From the NCBI GenBank assembly GCA_943736015.1, contig OX031071.1, positions 13,612,119-13,676,118 on the forward strand: a DNA stretch of 64,000 nt, written 5' to 3'. The notes under the pieces were generated by a model. That model had not been told where the DNA came from and made no database searches. It saw only the letters and a program-made list of their open reading frames with translations. Origin of the DNA: Tridacna crocea. Its lineage: Eukaryota > Mollusca > Bivalvia > Cardiida > Cardiidae. The position numbers and the translations under genes were made by a program. Positions 31,130 through 44,000 of the stretch are shown in pieces. Position 1 is the stretch's first letter. Every line of letters begins with the position of its first letter.

Positions 31130-31358
31130 TTAACTCTTTACCAAACGACAAATTTGTAGACTGGTCCAAATTGAAAGCATTTGCGGACGACATAATAAAT
31201 GCGACTGAAAAATTGAAATTTGGTTTGGGGAGGGTAGAAAACATTGTGGGAAAAGGAGAAAATGCTGGCTACCAGCATTTTCTCCTTTTCTCACAATGTT
31301 TTCAAAAGGCTTCTTTCTCAGGGTCGTTAAAAGTCGGGATTGTGTGGTAAAGAGTTAA
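31130..31358. mobile_element. TTAA-hairpin element, A, first of a joined pair
   Basis: Its right TTAA (31355-31358) is also the left TTAA of the next element. Confidence 0.85.
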
Positions 31359-31575
31359 CTCATTATCAAACAACAAAATTTTAGGTTTGTTCAAATTGAA
31401 AGCATTTGAAAATGACAAAATAAAAATTACTTAATTTGAAATTTGTTTTATGAAGGGTAGAAAACATTGTGGGAAAAGGAGAAAATGCTGGTTACCAGCA
31501 TTTTCTCCTTTTCCCACAATGTTTTTAAAAGGTTTAGTTCTCAGGGTCGTCAAAAGTAGGGTGGTAATGGGTTAA
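31355..31575. mobile_element. TTAA-hairpin element, A, second of a joined pair
   Basis: Same orientation as its neighbour; hairpin perfect over about 60 bases. Confidence 0.85.
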
Positions 31576-31638
31576 TGAGAATACAGAGCTGATGGTGGGC
31601 ATTGTCTCTTATTGATTAACCCTATACAAAATATATGT

Positions 31639-31865
31639 GGTGTCCGTGGTTGTGAGGTAGAGCGTCGGCCTCGTAACCAAAAGGTCCTGAGTTCGATTCC
31701 CAGGAGTGGGTGTCAACTTCAGGATTTCACATTGGCCCACACATTCGGCGCGAGTACTGGTGTAGTTTCCAGGAAGCAGAATCGAGAGAGATAAATATAA
31801 GTTGTCAGAACTTGTTTCTCAATCGATGTAAAATAAATATGTTTAAACTAAACTAAACTAAACTA
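31639..31865 (+). mobile_element. tRNA-derived SINE, copy 2
   Basis: Head GTTGTGAGGTAGAGCGTCGG, B-box GAGTTCGATTCCC; body as at 7661; ends in a (TAAAC)n tail at about 31840-31862, the usual 3' signature of a SINE. Confidence 0.8.
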
Positions 31866-32070
31866 TAAAATTGAAAGAACTTGCAGAAGATAGATCAAAT
31901 ATTAGATCTGCTCAAAATGTAAGATTTGTCTATCAAAAGGTAGACAATACTGTAGGTAAAAAAGAAATGCTGGTTATCACATTTTTCTCCTTTTCTCAAA
32001 ATGCTTTTGAAAGGCTCTTTCCCTTGAGTCATTTAGACTCTGAAGAGATTGGTAAAGGGAAAAATGTTGT
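31866..32070. mobile_element. TTAA-hairpin element, left end cut by the SINE
   Basis: Starts within AAATTGAAAGAACTTGCAGA directly after the SINE tail; hairpin with mismatches. Confidence 0.6.
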
Positions 32071-32500
32071 TTGAGGCTATCTCTGAGTGATGCATCTTTT
32101 GAGCCTAGATAATAAAATTTAAAAGTTAGCACTGTTCACATTTTCTCCAGACAAAAAGAAAAAGAAACTGCGCAGTCATTGTTTTATCAAATGGATGTCA
32201 TACAAAGCAGTTATGTAGGAAAGGATCTATATGCAATAAACAATAAAGTGTAGGATACTAAGACAAAGTACATGTAAGACTAGAATATGTGATATGTTGT
32301 AAGTGTAGGACTCAATGTGCGGGGAAATGTTAACATCAACACCGCGTTCAAAGTAAAACATAAAATAGATACATTTAAATTATAACTGATCCAAAATATG
32401 ATAGCGTGCTTAAAATGTTGCCATGAATGACTGCGTTTTTGTCACAATTGTTAAATGAAAAGGAAATCGAATGCTACTTTCAGTTTTGTTTTCTATAACG
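32071..32500. other. No recognisable feature (5' flank of the PRDM15-like gene)
   Basis: AT-rich, free of TTAA-hairpin elements. Confidence 0.35.
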
Positions 32501-32523
32501 CTCTACCTATTTTGTGACTGCAG

Positions 32524-32533
32524 TGCGCATGCG
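32524..32533 (+). promoter_or_regulatory. NRF1-like palindrome TGCGCATGCG
   Basis: Perfect TGCGCATGCG, the NRF1 core, typical of TATA-less promoters of broadly expressed genes. It lies just upstream of the inferred first exon of the PRDM15-like gene and is the only copy seen in its flank. Confidence 0.45.
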
Positions 32534-32534
32534 T

Positions 32535-32589
32535 GATAATGGCGTCCTGTAGGAAGCGGAATGACCTTGCTCAAAACTAGTTTAAATAT
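32535..32589 (+). other. Inferred noncoding first exon of the PRDM15-like gene
   Basis: A segment beginning near GATAATGGCGTCCTG ends in a strong donor (ATAT|GTAAGT, exon end 32589). It contains a 13-codon upstream frame (MASCRKRNDLAQN, stop TAG). The next plus-strand acceptor leading to the ATG exon is at 34969. The exact start is unknown. Confidence 0.4.
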
Positions 32590-33476
32590 GTAAGTTTTGG
32601 CATACAGATTGTGTATAAACCTTGCCTCAAAAACCAAAAATTTATATTGAACCGCTAAATATTAATTCAACCATATAAATGATTGCATTAAAAATTTTGA
32701 TGCTAATAGCACGCGAACTTCAACCAGCTAAAATTCCCAGATTCCGCCACGATTTAATTCTTAAAGAAAGTTAACCATGTAAACAAACACACGTGCATAT
32801 CGCTGTCAGATATAAGCTGTCATAGAGCAAGTTGTTCCCTACAGTATTGTATTTATAAGATCTACAGATAAAATGGCAGTTTAAAAAATAACTTTCTTTT
32901 CACTCAGTCTGAATTCTTATCTTTTTAGGATGGTCCTGTATGGTACCGCGGTTCTTAATTTTGCCGAAAATTTACAACAAGAGAGAGAACTAATTTGGAA
33001 AATCATTAAAATGATCTACTGAAGTTTTTTTCTGGCGATGACTATGATGCCACAGCAGATGACTTTCCAAGTTGTCAAAAATGAATAATTGGTTTGATGA
33101 AGAGTAGGGGGTAATTATTTTCAAAACATGGAAGAAGATTGTGCTTTATTGTAGCAATTTGTGAATATTGAAAGTAACTTACCATTTATGAAGACATACC
33201 TATTGTTTTTAACCGATGTGATACAAAAACACTTCTGCATTTGATTTGATGGAGTAAACAGTAGTTAGATGGCGCTACATGTGCAAATTAGGTAATTTTT
33301 GGATTATCGCTGTATCATAGATGACACGGTACTCAGCAAGGACGACCATATAACATAACATCCAATTTTCTTCACTATAACAGGACTAGTTGTTCTTTTG
33401 ATAAAAGCCATAATATGAGCTTCATTTGTAGCAGTTGTCCCTGAAAAGCATGAAATCATAGCTTATCAGGATAGAG
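32590..33476. other. Presumed 5'UTR intron, nothing recognised
   Basis: AT-rich; no repeat family member recognised until 33477. Confidence 0.35.
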
Positions 33477-33703
33477 TAACTCTTTAATTGACTAGAAAAA
33501 TTATAACTTATCGACAATGAAAGCAGATGCAGACATAAATTTAAGCATTTATATGCGACTCAAATGAGGAAATTTGCCTATTATAGGGTAGAAAATGTTG
33601 TGGAAAAATTCTGGTTGCCAGCATAATTTTCACCTTTTTCCAAAATTTTTTCAAAAGGCTTCTTCCATGGGGTCCATAGAAGTGTGCAATGTGTGGTAAA
33701 GGG
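33477..33703. mobile_element. TTAA-hairpin element, decayed
   Basis: GTAACTCTTTAATTGAC start; hairpin with internal deletions; end GTGTGGTAAAGGGG. A further remnant follows to about 33935. Confidence 0.55.
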
Positions 33704-34301
33704 GGCAAATCCTACTAAAAAGAAATACTTGTTGATAGTGAAAGCATTTACAGTTGAAAATTTTTGTTGCTGAAATAATGGAATTTGCTGAAGTTGATAT
33801 CAGGTAGGAAGGACACCCGTAAAACCCTTTTTTATACAAGGAAGAAGCATTTTGGAACATTGTGGGTAAAGGAGTCAGTGATAAAAAGCAGCATTGTCTC
33901 CTTTTCTCAAATTGTTTTCTGCCTATTGAGGGTACGACATTAACAAGGTTTTTATCTGGACCAGTGGTCCAGTACTTTTTGCAATTTTCACTGGATGACT
34001 TTTGGCTTCTACCATTTTGCAAAATGAAAAGAAATGTAAAGTAGATTAAAACTTGTATTTCTTATTAATAGATCTATACCAAAATTGCAATGAAAATCAA
34101 TATTACAATGTGACGATAAGTAATGGTCAATAAATCTTTCCGCTTTAATTATCTCAATAATGATTTCTTGGCCCTTTAGCAGAGGGCAACAATTTAGATT
34201 TACCTATTTTTTAGAGCAATATTGCAGACAACATAATTATTAGTCTCACTGAGGCTCAGTTTACAGAATTTGTGGTTTGAAGGATAAAAACATTGTGGTA
34301 T

Positions 34302-34506
34302 AAATCCCATTACCACACACAATCCCTATTTTTGATGACCCTGAGAAAGGAGCCTTTAGAAAACATTGTGGTAACCAGCAGTTTCTCCTTTTCCCACAAT
34401 GTTTCCTACTCTTCACAAAACAATTTTCAAATTTACAGTCACTTTTATTTTGTTGCCTGCAAATGCTTTCAATTTGGACTGGTCCAAAATTTTGTCGTTT
34501 GGTAAA
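34302..34506. mobile_element. TTAA-hairpin element, left arm mostly deleted
   Basis: AAAACATTGTGGTAACCAGC shows the inner left arm missing; right arm complete. Confidence 0.7.
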
Positions 34507-34579
34507 TTACCAGAGTTAAATCATGATAACAAAATGTGTACATTAGTAGATTAAATGATTGATATTTCCTCTAATTTGA

Positions 34580-34787
34580 TTAACCCATTACCACACAATC
34601 CCTACTTTTGACGCCCCTGAGAAAGAAGCCTTTTGAAAACACTGGTAACCAGCATTTTCTCCTTTTCCCACAGTGTTTTCTATCCTTCCCAGAACAAATT
34701 TCAATTTTTCAGTCACCTTTATTTTGTCGTCTGCAAAAGCTTTCAATTTGAACCAGTCTAAAATTTTGTTGTGTGGTAATGAGTTAA
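34580..34787. mobile_element. TTAA-hairpin element, A, left arm deleted
   Basis: TTAA both ends; GAAAACACTGGTAACCAGC lacks the middle of the left arm. A similar loss to the copy at 34302. Confidence 0.8.
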
Positions 34788-34981
34788 TTTTATATTCCCT
34801 CTTAACAATCACTAAAACGCAAAGAAATACAAAATTGCACAGACTTTTTGCCTTGCAAATTGGGTAGAAATGAAAGGCTCTCTATCTATGTTTTGCATAG
34901 CTCTCAGAAGCTTTTATTGGGAGATAGACTGTTATTCTTTGAACATGTTTTACACAATTCTTTTTTCAGAGCAAATCCAAG

Positions 34982-35027
34982 ATGGAAACGTCTGAAGAAA
35001 TAACAGAGGTTGTTGATATATACAACT
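34982..35027 (+). CDS. PRDM15: PRDM15-like coding exon 1
   Basis: Acceptor TTCTTTTTTCAG at 34969, 12 bases of leader, then METSEEITEVVDIYN; donor ACT|GTAAGT leaves one base. Confidence 0.8.
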
Positions 35028-38000
35028 GTAAGTACTACTTCCTTTTTGTTTTTGCATATAAATTATAAACCATTGTCTTTTTCTGATACATGTACCTTTA
35101 TGTCCCATAAGGGTGAGGGGAAGGTTGAGGGATGTAATTGACTTTGGTGGTCTGTCTGACAACACTGCTTTTAGCTCCGCTGGCCTAAGGCCAGCGGGCT
35201 TATGTCATTGCCCGGTGTCCGTGCGTGCGTTGACTTTTATTTCAAACATCTTCTTCTCTGAAACTACCGATCCAATTAACCAATTTTGATGAAACTTCAC
35301 AGAAATGATCCTGCCTTGATCTTCTTAAGAATTCCTTGAAAGAATTTGATTCCTTCAAAAACTCTGGTTGCCATGACAACAAAACTGAAAAATTTTGAAA
35401 ATCTTTGAAAATCTTTTTGTCTGAAATTGTAAGGCCAAGGGCTTCCAATTTGGCATATAGCTTTATCTAGTGAACCTCTACCAAGTTTCTTCAAATTATA
35501 GTAGGTCTCTACCAAGGATGCACATATTATTGCCCTGGGCTCTAATTTCCCCAGGCCGCGGGGATCACAAATTTTACGTGTGCTTATGTAGGGAAGCTTT
35601 AAAAGTCTACTCTTATGTAGCCATAAGGCCTAGGGCTACAAAATCCTTCATGTTGTAGCTTTATCTAGTGGGTTTTTACCAAGGGTGCCTAAATTATAGA
35701 CCTAGGGTCAAATTTTGCCCTGCCTTTGGGTCACAAGTTTTACATGGGCTTATGTAGGAAAACTTTAAAAATCTACTCGTACATAGCCATAAGGCCTAGG
35801 GCTAACCTGTCTCATGGGTCTCATGTTTTACAGGGCCTTTTATTGAGTAAGCTTGTTTTACAGGGCCATCTATTGAGCAGCTTTAAAAATCTTCTTGTTT
35901 ATAACCACACATTCTAGACCTGTTTTATTTGGTATGGGGCTGTATCTTGTGGACTTCCACCAAAATTCAAGTAATTGAAGCTTTGTGGCCTAAAATGGCT
36001 TTGGCCTGGGGTAATAACTTTCTCGTAGGATTTTATAGAAGAAAAGTTTGTATGTCTTCTAGTTTAAAACCAATTGGTCAAGTATTGTAAGGTTTTGCTT
36101 GTTTTAGTTTTTTTTTTATGTATTAGCCAGTGGAGCGATACAGGGCCTTCATGGCCCTCTTGTTTTTCTTTCTCCTCTATTTAAATCATAAAAAAGTGGC
36201 AACCTAATCTTCATGAGAACTTGTCCACCTACAATTTTTCTTGCTTCTTGAACTTTTTACAAATCCAGCAGCAAGTTAAACTTTTCACCACACATTCAAG
36301 GGTTTTAATGACCTTGAAGAAAAAGTGTTTTGAAAATGCTGTTGGAAAAGGAGAAAATGCTGGTAACTAGCATTTTCTCCTTTTCCCACAATCTTTTCCA
36401 CCCTTTGCAATACACATTTTAAATTTTGATTCACAGTTATTTTGTCTGCGAATGTCTGAAAATGCTGGTTACAATGTTTTCCACCCTTTGCAATACACAT
36501 ACCAGTACTTAATGGTCAGGGGCATAGAACTACATGTACTAATGGAAAATATCATTACATGTATATTCTAATAAAGACAATGAAGTAAGTGTTTGTTAGT
36601 TGGTTGTTATATTTTGTAGGTTGTGATGTGTGTGGGGAGGATCATTCCACTGAATTGTGCCCTGAGTTAGGTGAAATTCCTGTGGATGCCGGGTTAGGCG
36701 GACATATTACCAGGTATAGATACATTTTTGAAATGATATTCTAATCACTTTGGTGAAAGACTTATATTTGCCATGACAAGGAGGACTAAAGCGCTTGAAA
36801 GCATTATAGAAAAAAGAAAAAAAAAATGCTTCAACTTAAACAAGTCCTACTACAGTCAAATCTGTGTACAGCAGCCAGTTAAGGGATGTGCCCAAATTGG
36901 CTGCTGTACACATATTGGCTGCTGTTCACAGTGCTTATTTCTTGCACATTATTATCAGACTACAGTTGGTACTTTGCAGTATTGTACGATGTTCTAGCTT
37001 GTTGAATCATCTTTTGTATGTCACAATGAACTTCTGCCTCGCATTATTTACAATAAAAGACTTGAATAAAAGGATTTTATTTCAAAGATTTATTTTCCTT
37101 TTCATTCCTTTTCCATTATATTTAACAATAACAGTGCTCACAAGTTTCATTTGCTACTGTATTCATCTAAAGTGTTTGCAAGAAAGCATGGTTTGCAACA
37201 AAGCAGCAAGATTAGGACAGCAAATACAAGTTGTCAGTTTAGCAAATAGCAGTTATAAAAATGAAATATTCAAGTTGTCACTTTGCCTATCATTTGACTG
37301 GATCGAAATACAAAAAAATTTAGGACACACAAATACATGAATAGTGACCACTGAATAACAGAAATGTGGCTGGACTGGTTAAAAAAAAAAAGACACAAAC
37401 AAGAAACAGCTGAGAGAGACAGGGATCTAGAGATCAAGATAAATCTGAAGACTGTCCTACAGTTAAACTAACATACAGATATTATTTGGATGTAATTTTG
37501 TCTTACCAAACTTTCCTATGAGTCTTATATCTGTTTCACACAGGGCCAGATTAACTTTACCCAGTTATTTAGAAGTATCTGACAACAAAATCGGTACAGT
37601 TGGTGTAATTGCAAGGGAGATAATATCAGCCAAAACACAATTTGGTCCCTTTGAAGCAAAGAGAACAACCCATATTTTTGATGATACAGGTTTTTTTACG
37701 CTAAAGGTACTAAAAATGTTTCTGATGCTTCAGAGTTGTAGATCTATAGGTACTAAATCTGTTAGGTAATACATATAACTGAGCCAAGCTGTTTGAAAAA
37801 AGGGGTTTAACCCATTACCACACAATCCCTACTTTTGATGCCCCTAAGAAAGAAGCCTTTTGAAAACACTATGGAAAAAGGAGAAAATGCTGGTAACCAG
37901 CATTTTCTCCTTTTCCCACAGTGTTTTCCACCCTTCCCAGAACAAATTTCTATTTTTTAGTCACCTTTATTTTGTCGTCTGCAAATGCTTTCAATTTGGA

Positions 38001-41000
38001 CCAGTCTAAAATTTTATTGTGTGGTAAAGAGTTAATGCATTTGCAGATAGTGTCCACCCCGATCAGCCTGGGCAATATTGGCTCGGGCTGATCTGGGTGA
38101 ATCTTTTTGCCTTTAGTTCTGTATGTCAAAGGACAACTCTACCTTATAACTCAGTTGGTTGGTAGACAAATAGATTTTATGGATCTATTATAATTATGAT
38201 GACTTGCTCGGTATGATGTACCATGGATTGCATTAACCCTTTACCCCATAAGGCGTTTCTGTGGTATCTCTAATTGATCCTAAATAACAGCAAGGATGAA
38301 GTCATTTCTTATGTGTATATGACACCCTTTGATAGCATAGAAAACATTGTGGCAAAAGGTGAAATTGCTCATGACGAGCAATTTCACCTTTTACCACAAT
38401 GTTTTCCAAAGGCTCCAACAAGTAATGCGTAGAAATGAGTATTTATTGAGTAAAGGGTTAACTCTTTTCCAAACGACAAAAACTTAGACTGGTCCAAATT
38501 GAAAAAATTTGCAGATGACAAATTAAATGTAGCTGGATTGATGACTTTAGTTCTGGATCGGGTAGAAAATATTGTGGGAAAAGGAGAAAATGCTCGTTCC
38601 TAGGATTTTGTCTTTTTCCCACGTTATTTTCAGAAGCCTTCTTTTACAGGGTCGTTAAAACTTGGGATCATGTGCTAATGGGTTAATCCTTTACCACACA
38701 AAAAAAATTTAGAAATGTCCAAACCAAAAGCATATGTAGAGATCAAATTAAATGTGACCAAAATTTTTGAAGTTGTCTTTCATAGGAAAAATGTAGGAAA
38801 AGGAGAAAATGCTGGTCAGTAGCATTTTCTCCTATTTTCCACAATAGTTTCAGAAGGATTACTTCGCAGGGGTGTTAAAAGTCATCATTGTGTGGTAAAG
38901 GGTTAAACTACCTTTTGCTAGAGCATGGGACAGTCTGTCTTCTTTGAGACAAATCTGAAGAGAAAATAATTCTTGTTTATTTTGGATAATCGATATTCAC
39001 CCAGTTTCAACTCTCTATCAGATGACACAGTTTTAGACTTGTCTAACTTGAAGACAGTAGAAGGCAGCAAACTGGATGTAGCTCAGATGTTGTGATTTCT
39101 GCTTAACCCTTTCCCAAGCGACAAATTTTGGACTCTTCCAAACAAAAAGAGTTTGCAGACGACAATTTTAGATTTGGAGAAAATGGCAGAGAGTTCTCGA
39201 AAAGGGTAGAAAACACTATGGGAAAAGGAGAAATTGCTCGTTACGAGCAATTTCTCCTTTTCCCATAGTGTTTTCAAAAGACATTTACTGCAGACACGTA
39301 AAAACCAGGGCTTGTTTGGGAAAGGGTTAACTCTTTACCACACAATCCCGACTTTTAACGACCCTGAGAAAGAAAGCCTTTGAAAACATTGTGAGAAAAG
39401 GAGAAAATGCTGGTAACCAGCATTTTCTCCTTTTCCCACAATATTTTCTTCCCTTTCCAAATCAAATTTCATTTTTTGATCCTCATTTATTTTGTTGTCT
39501 GCAAGTGCTTTCAATTTGGACTGGTCCAAAATTTTGTTGTTTGGTAAAGAGTTAAAGTTATAGGAAACATTATGGGAAGAATTCTGCTTCTCCTTTCACC
39601 TATGTTCTAAATGATGTAACACAGAATTAACTCTACCAAATGACAAAATTTATGACTAATCCAAATTGCAGTTACAGATGACAAAATGATTTGGCTCCAT
39701 GGAAGTTTTTGTCTTTGAAAGGTTAGAAAAACATGTATAGAAATCACACAATGACTCTTTGAATTCGGTAGGGAATAATTAAAACAATATGAAAACTAAC
39801 TAGAACATTTCTAGAGGGATAAAGTGTTTCTAGCTCTTGAAAAAGGCAATAGCCGAAATATTGAACAATAGAGTGTTAGTTTTCGTAGTGTTTATGGGAA
39901 TAGGATGAAATGCTGGTTTCCAGTATTTTCTCCTTTTCCAACCCTGATTACAAAACCTTCTTTGTCACAAGATCATTATAATTGGGAATTGTGTGATAGA
40001 GGGTAAAATCAGTTGACCCTCTGCCAGACGACAAAATTTTAGACTTGTACAAATTGAAAGCATTTGCAGACGACAATATAAGTGTGGCTTAGATGGTGCG
40101 AACTTTCTTTGATAGGATAGAAAATATTGTGGGAAAAGGAGAAAATGATGGTTTATCAGCATTTTCTCCTTTTCCCACAGTGTTTTCAAAGAACTTCTTT
40201 CCCAGGGTCGTTGCAAGTCGGCCTTATGTGGTAATGGGTTAATCAGCTTTTTTTACCTCCTAACATTAGCTGGTGACAATAGATGGAAACGCTGTGTGTT
40301 TGGACACCACTGATGAAAATGAGTGCAACTGGTTGTCTTTGGTTCGTCCTGCTGTTAATGAAGAATCACAGAACTGTATGGCTTATCAGCTGGGAACAAA
40401 CATATACTACAACACAACACGAATTATTTACCCTGGGGAAGAGTTACAAGTCTGGTACACTGCTTCATATGCAAGAAAGCTTAGTAAACCAGTCATACCA
40501 GATGGCATTAGTCGAGGTATAGCTGAATGGAAAAGGTTTTTTTTTTGCCTTTTTTCAAGTAATTATAAGAGCAGTACTGGTTTAATGCAGAGAAATGACC
40601 CTCCCCTACAGAATGACCCGTGGGTCGTTTCTCTACGTAGAGGAATGACCAGGGTCATTATTCTATGTAGAGAAATGACCCCAGACGGTCATTTCTCTAT
40701 GTAGAATAATGACCTGGGTCATTCCTCTACATAGTGAAATGACATCTGGGGTCATTTCTCTATGTAGAATAATGACCAGGGTCATTTTGTGGGGAAGGTC
40801 AATTCTCTGCATTACACTGGCTAAGCATTGCTGCTAGCAGTGCTTTGTTTTTCTATTGAAAACAGAATTTCAGACTTACTCATATTAAATGCAGTCACAG
40901 AGAATTCATGAATAGTGTCTCAGATGAAAAGGGGGAATGAGAAAACATTTTGGAAAAAGGAGAAAATGCTGGTTACCAGCATTTCCTCCTTTTCCCACAT

Positions 41001-44000
41001 TGGTTTCAAAGGCAATTTTTCCTTGGGGGGTCAAGGAATGTAATTGTTTTATTAAAGATTACTTTTTCATCCTTTTTTATATTTAATTTCCAAAAGAATC
41101 TACAAATGTCACAGTAGTTTGAGCTCTAGATATTTAATCCATTATGCCTAGTTTTGATCCCTATTGGTGTCCACAGGAAATTACCTTCCTGGATGAGACA
41201 CTGTAAATATTAAATCTTTACCAAATGACAAATTTTTGGACTGGATTAACTTGAAAGACAACAAAGTAAAGATGAATAAAAAATTGAAACTTTATTTTAG
41301 AAGAGTAGAAAACATTGTATAAAAAGAGAAAATGTTGGTTACCAGCATTTTCTCCTTTTCCCACAATGTTTTCTAAGACCTTCTCTTTCAGGGTCATTAA
41401 AAGACGGAATTGTGTGGTTAAGAGTTAAGTCCAGTAATGGTTAATTCTATATGAACCCATTCATTAAGGACTTACTGGCAATATTGTTTAACACTGTGCA
41501 CATTTTGCAATTGTAATACCGGTAGTTATGATTACATAAGTGGTCCCTATTTCAATTATCTTCACATAAAGGGCCTTTTATATAAGAATCAAGATAAAAC
41601 ACTTTACGTAATGCACCTTTTTTGTAAAAACAAAGATAAGATGCTTTATATAATGAGCCTTTTACATAAAAATCAAGATAAAAGTCTTTACATAGTGAGC
41701 CTTTGGCACAAAAACCAAGATAAAAGCCTTTACATAGTGAGCCTTTGACATAAAAAGCAAGATAATAGCCTACACATAGTAAGCCTTAACATAATAATCA
41801 AAATTCTTTACACAGTGAACCTTTGACATAAAAATCAATGTAAAAGCCTTTGCATAGTGAGCCTTTGACATAAATTCAAGATAAAAGTCTTTACATAGTG
41901 AGCCTTTGACATAAAAATCAAGATAAAAGCCTTTACATCAAGATTAAAGTCTGTACATAGTGTGCCTTTGACATAAAAATCGAAAGCCTTACATAGTGAG
42001 CCTTTGACGTAAAAATCATGTTAAAAAAGTGGGAGGCGGGGGGGGTTTGTTAAAATCAGTTTTTTTTTTTTAAGATTTTATTTATGTGTGATAAATCAGC
42101 TTGTCTGAAAACATAAAAAATGACACTTGAAGTTTATATCCTATAATCTCTTATTTTTCAATAAATGCCTTATTTTGTTCAAAACAATGTTGACATTAAC
42201 ATTAATCTTACTATGGGCAAAAAAAAACTGTATATGCATTTTCCACAGACTTGTAGTTCACCTCTCAAGGCAAGTAAGAATTTGTTCAATTTTAGTTAAA
42301 TGGCCTATGGACATGTAATTTGTATGGGAGTGACTACACCAAAAGTTTGGCTGACATGATGTTGAACCTCTTTAACAGAAACAGGCTCCCTGTCAGATGT
42401 CTGCCTTCAAGCATTGACAAATTATCTCTTCTTAACCCTTTACCAGACGACAAAAATTTTGCATTGTCAAAACTGAAAGTGTTTGCAGATGACAATTTCA
42501 GTGTGGCTCCAATGGTGCAAAACTATCTTTGATAGGATGGAAAACATATTTGGAAAAGGAGAAGATGCTAGTTACTGGAATTTTCTCCTTTTCCCACAAT
42601 ATTTTCAAAAGGCTTCCTTCCCATGGTCATGTAAAATGGCATCGTGTGGTAAAAGGTTAACTCTTTACCAAACAAAAAAATTTCATTAGACTTGAAAGCA
42701 TTTGCAAATGACAAAATAAAAGTGACTCATAAATATTGACATTTGTTTATAAGAGGGTAAAAATCATTGTGGAAAAAGTAAAAAAAAGTTGTGCTTATCA
42801 GCTTTTTCTTTTCCATAATGTTTTCAAAAGCCTTATTAATCAGGGTCATTGAAACTCGAAATTTTGTATTGAGGGGTTGTATGGTATGTTTGTTAGGTTT
42901 AACCCTTTTCCACACAATGACGCCTTTTAGAGAGAAGCTTGTCGGAAACATTGTAGGAAAAGGAGAAAATGCTTGTAACCAGGATTTTCTCCTTTTTCCA
43001 TGTTTTTTACTCTATCAAGGAAAAATTACGTCATTTGAGCCACTATGAAATTGTCGTCTGCAAATGATTTCAATTTGGATAGGTCTAAAATTTTGCTGTG
43101 TGGTAAAGGGTTAAATATCTGTTCTGTCTTTAGGAAGACTTGGCAAGGGGATATTTAGTCTCGTTTTTGGACAGTTTCAATTAAATTTCAGCCTTACTTG
43201 GACACAGAATAGAGCCATTACCAACTGAACTGATTTTTGAACCGCCGGCTGATCGTGTAACGAAGAACTTGCCAAATTTACACCAGACGCAGAATGTCTC
43301 TCCTAGTACAGTGAGTACTCTCCACATGTTGTGCTGGGCTATTTTCGAAGAAAAGGTCCATTTATTGTCATAGCCCTGTTGTCATTGCTATGTCATCATT
43401 GTGGGAAAAATTTTATTTTATTGTATTTTTTTTATTACTCAAGACATTTATTTTGAACTTGCTCTAGTTTTCAACTATCAAAAGGGGAATTCGTTCAACT
43501 TATTCTAGTTTTCGACTATCAAAAGGGGAACTTGTTCAACTTATTCTAGTTTTCATCCATCAAAAGGGGAACTCATTCAACAGGGGAGGTACCCATCAAA
43601 ATTCCTTTGATACAGGTATGTCCCTTTTTCGACTCTGAACTTTTCACAGTAAACTACACCTAGTCTACTTGTATTTCTAAAAGCAACTGCATTTGAGCAC
43701 TTGATATGCTGTGCTTTGTTATCTTTGTGGTGTCTTGCAGTAATCTGCCTAAGAAAATGTTGGAAAGAGAAATTTTGCTCATCATGGGTAATTTTTTTTT
43801 TTCTGCTTCTTTGCTGTACACATAATCATCTACTACACCTTATATGGGCTTATCAAGATTTTATGCCATAGTTTAATCTTTTAACCACATGACAAGATTT
43901 TTGACCTGTCTGAATTGAAAACATTTGCAGATGACAGTTTTAATGTGGCTCATATGAAATGATTTTTCTTTGATAGGGTAGAAAACATTTTGGGAAAAGG

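Noticed and set aside
36773..37340. Open frames of 74 and 158 codons in PRDM15 intron 2
   Set aside because: Hydrophobic, low-complexity translations of AT-rich intron sequence on the coding strand, without family resemblance or splice support.
42242..42280. Possible extra PRDM15-like exon (acceptor TTTTCCACAG, donor CAA|GTAAGA)
   Set aside because: It would be only about 25 bases, and exons 4 and 5 already join in phase without it; not excluded, but unsupported.
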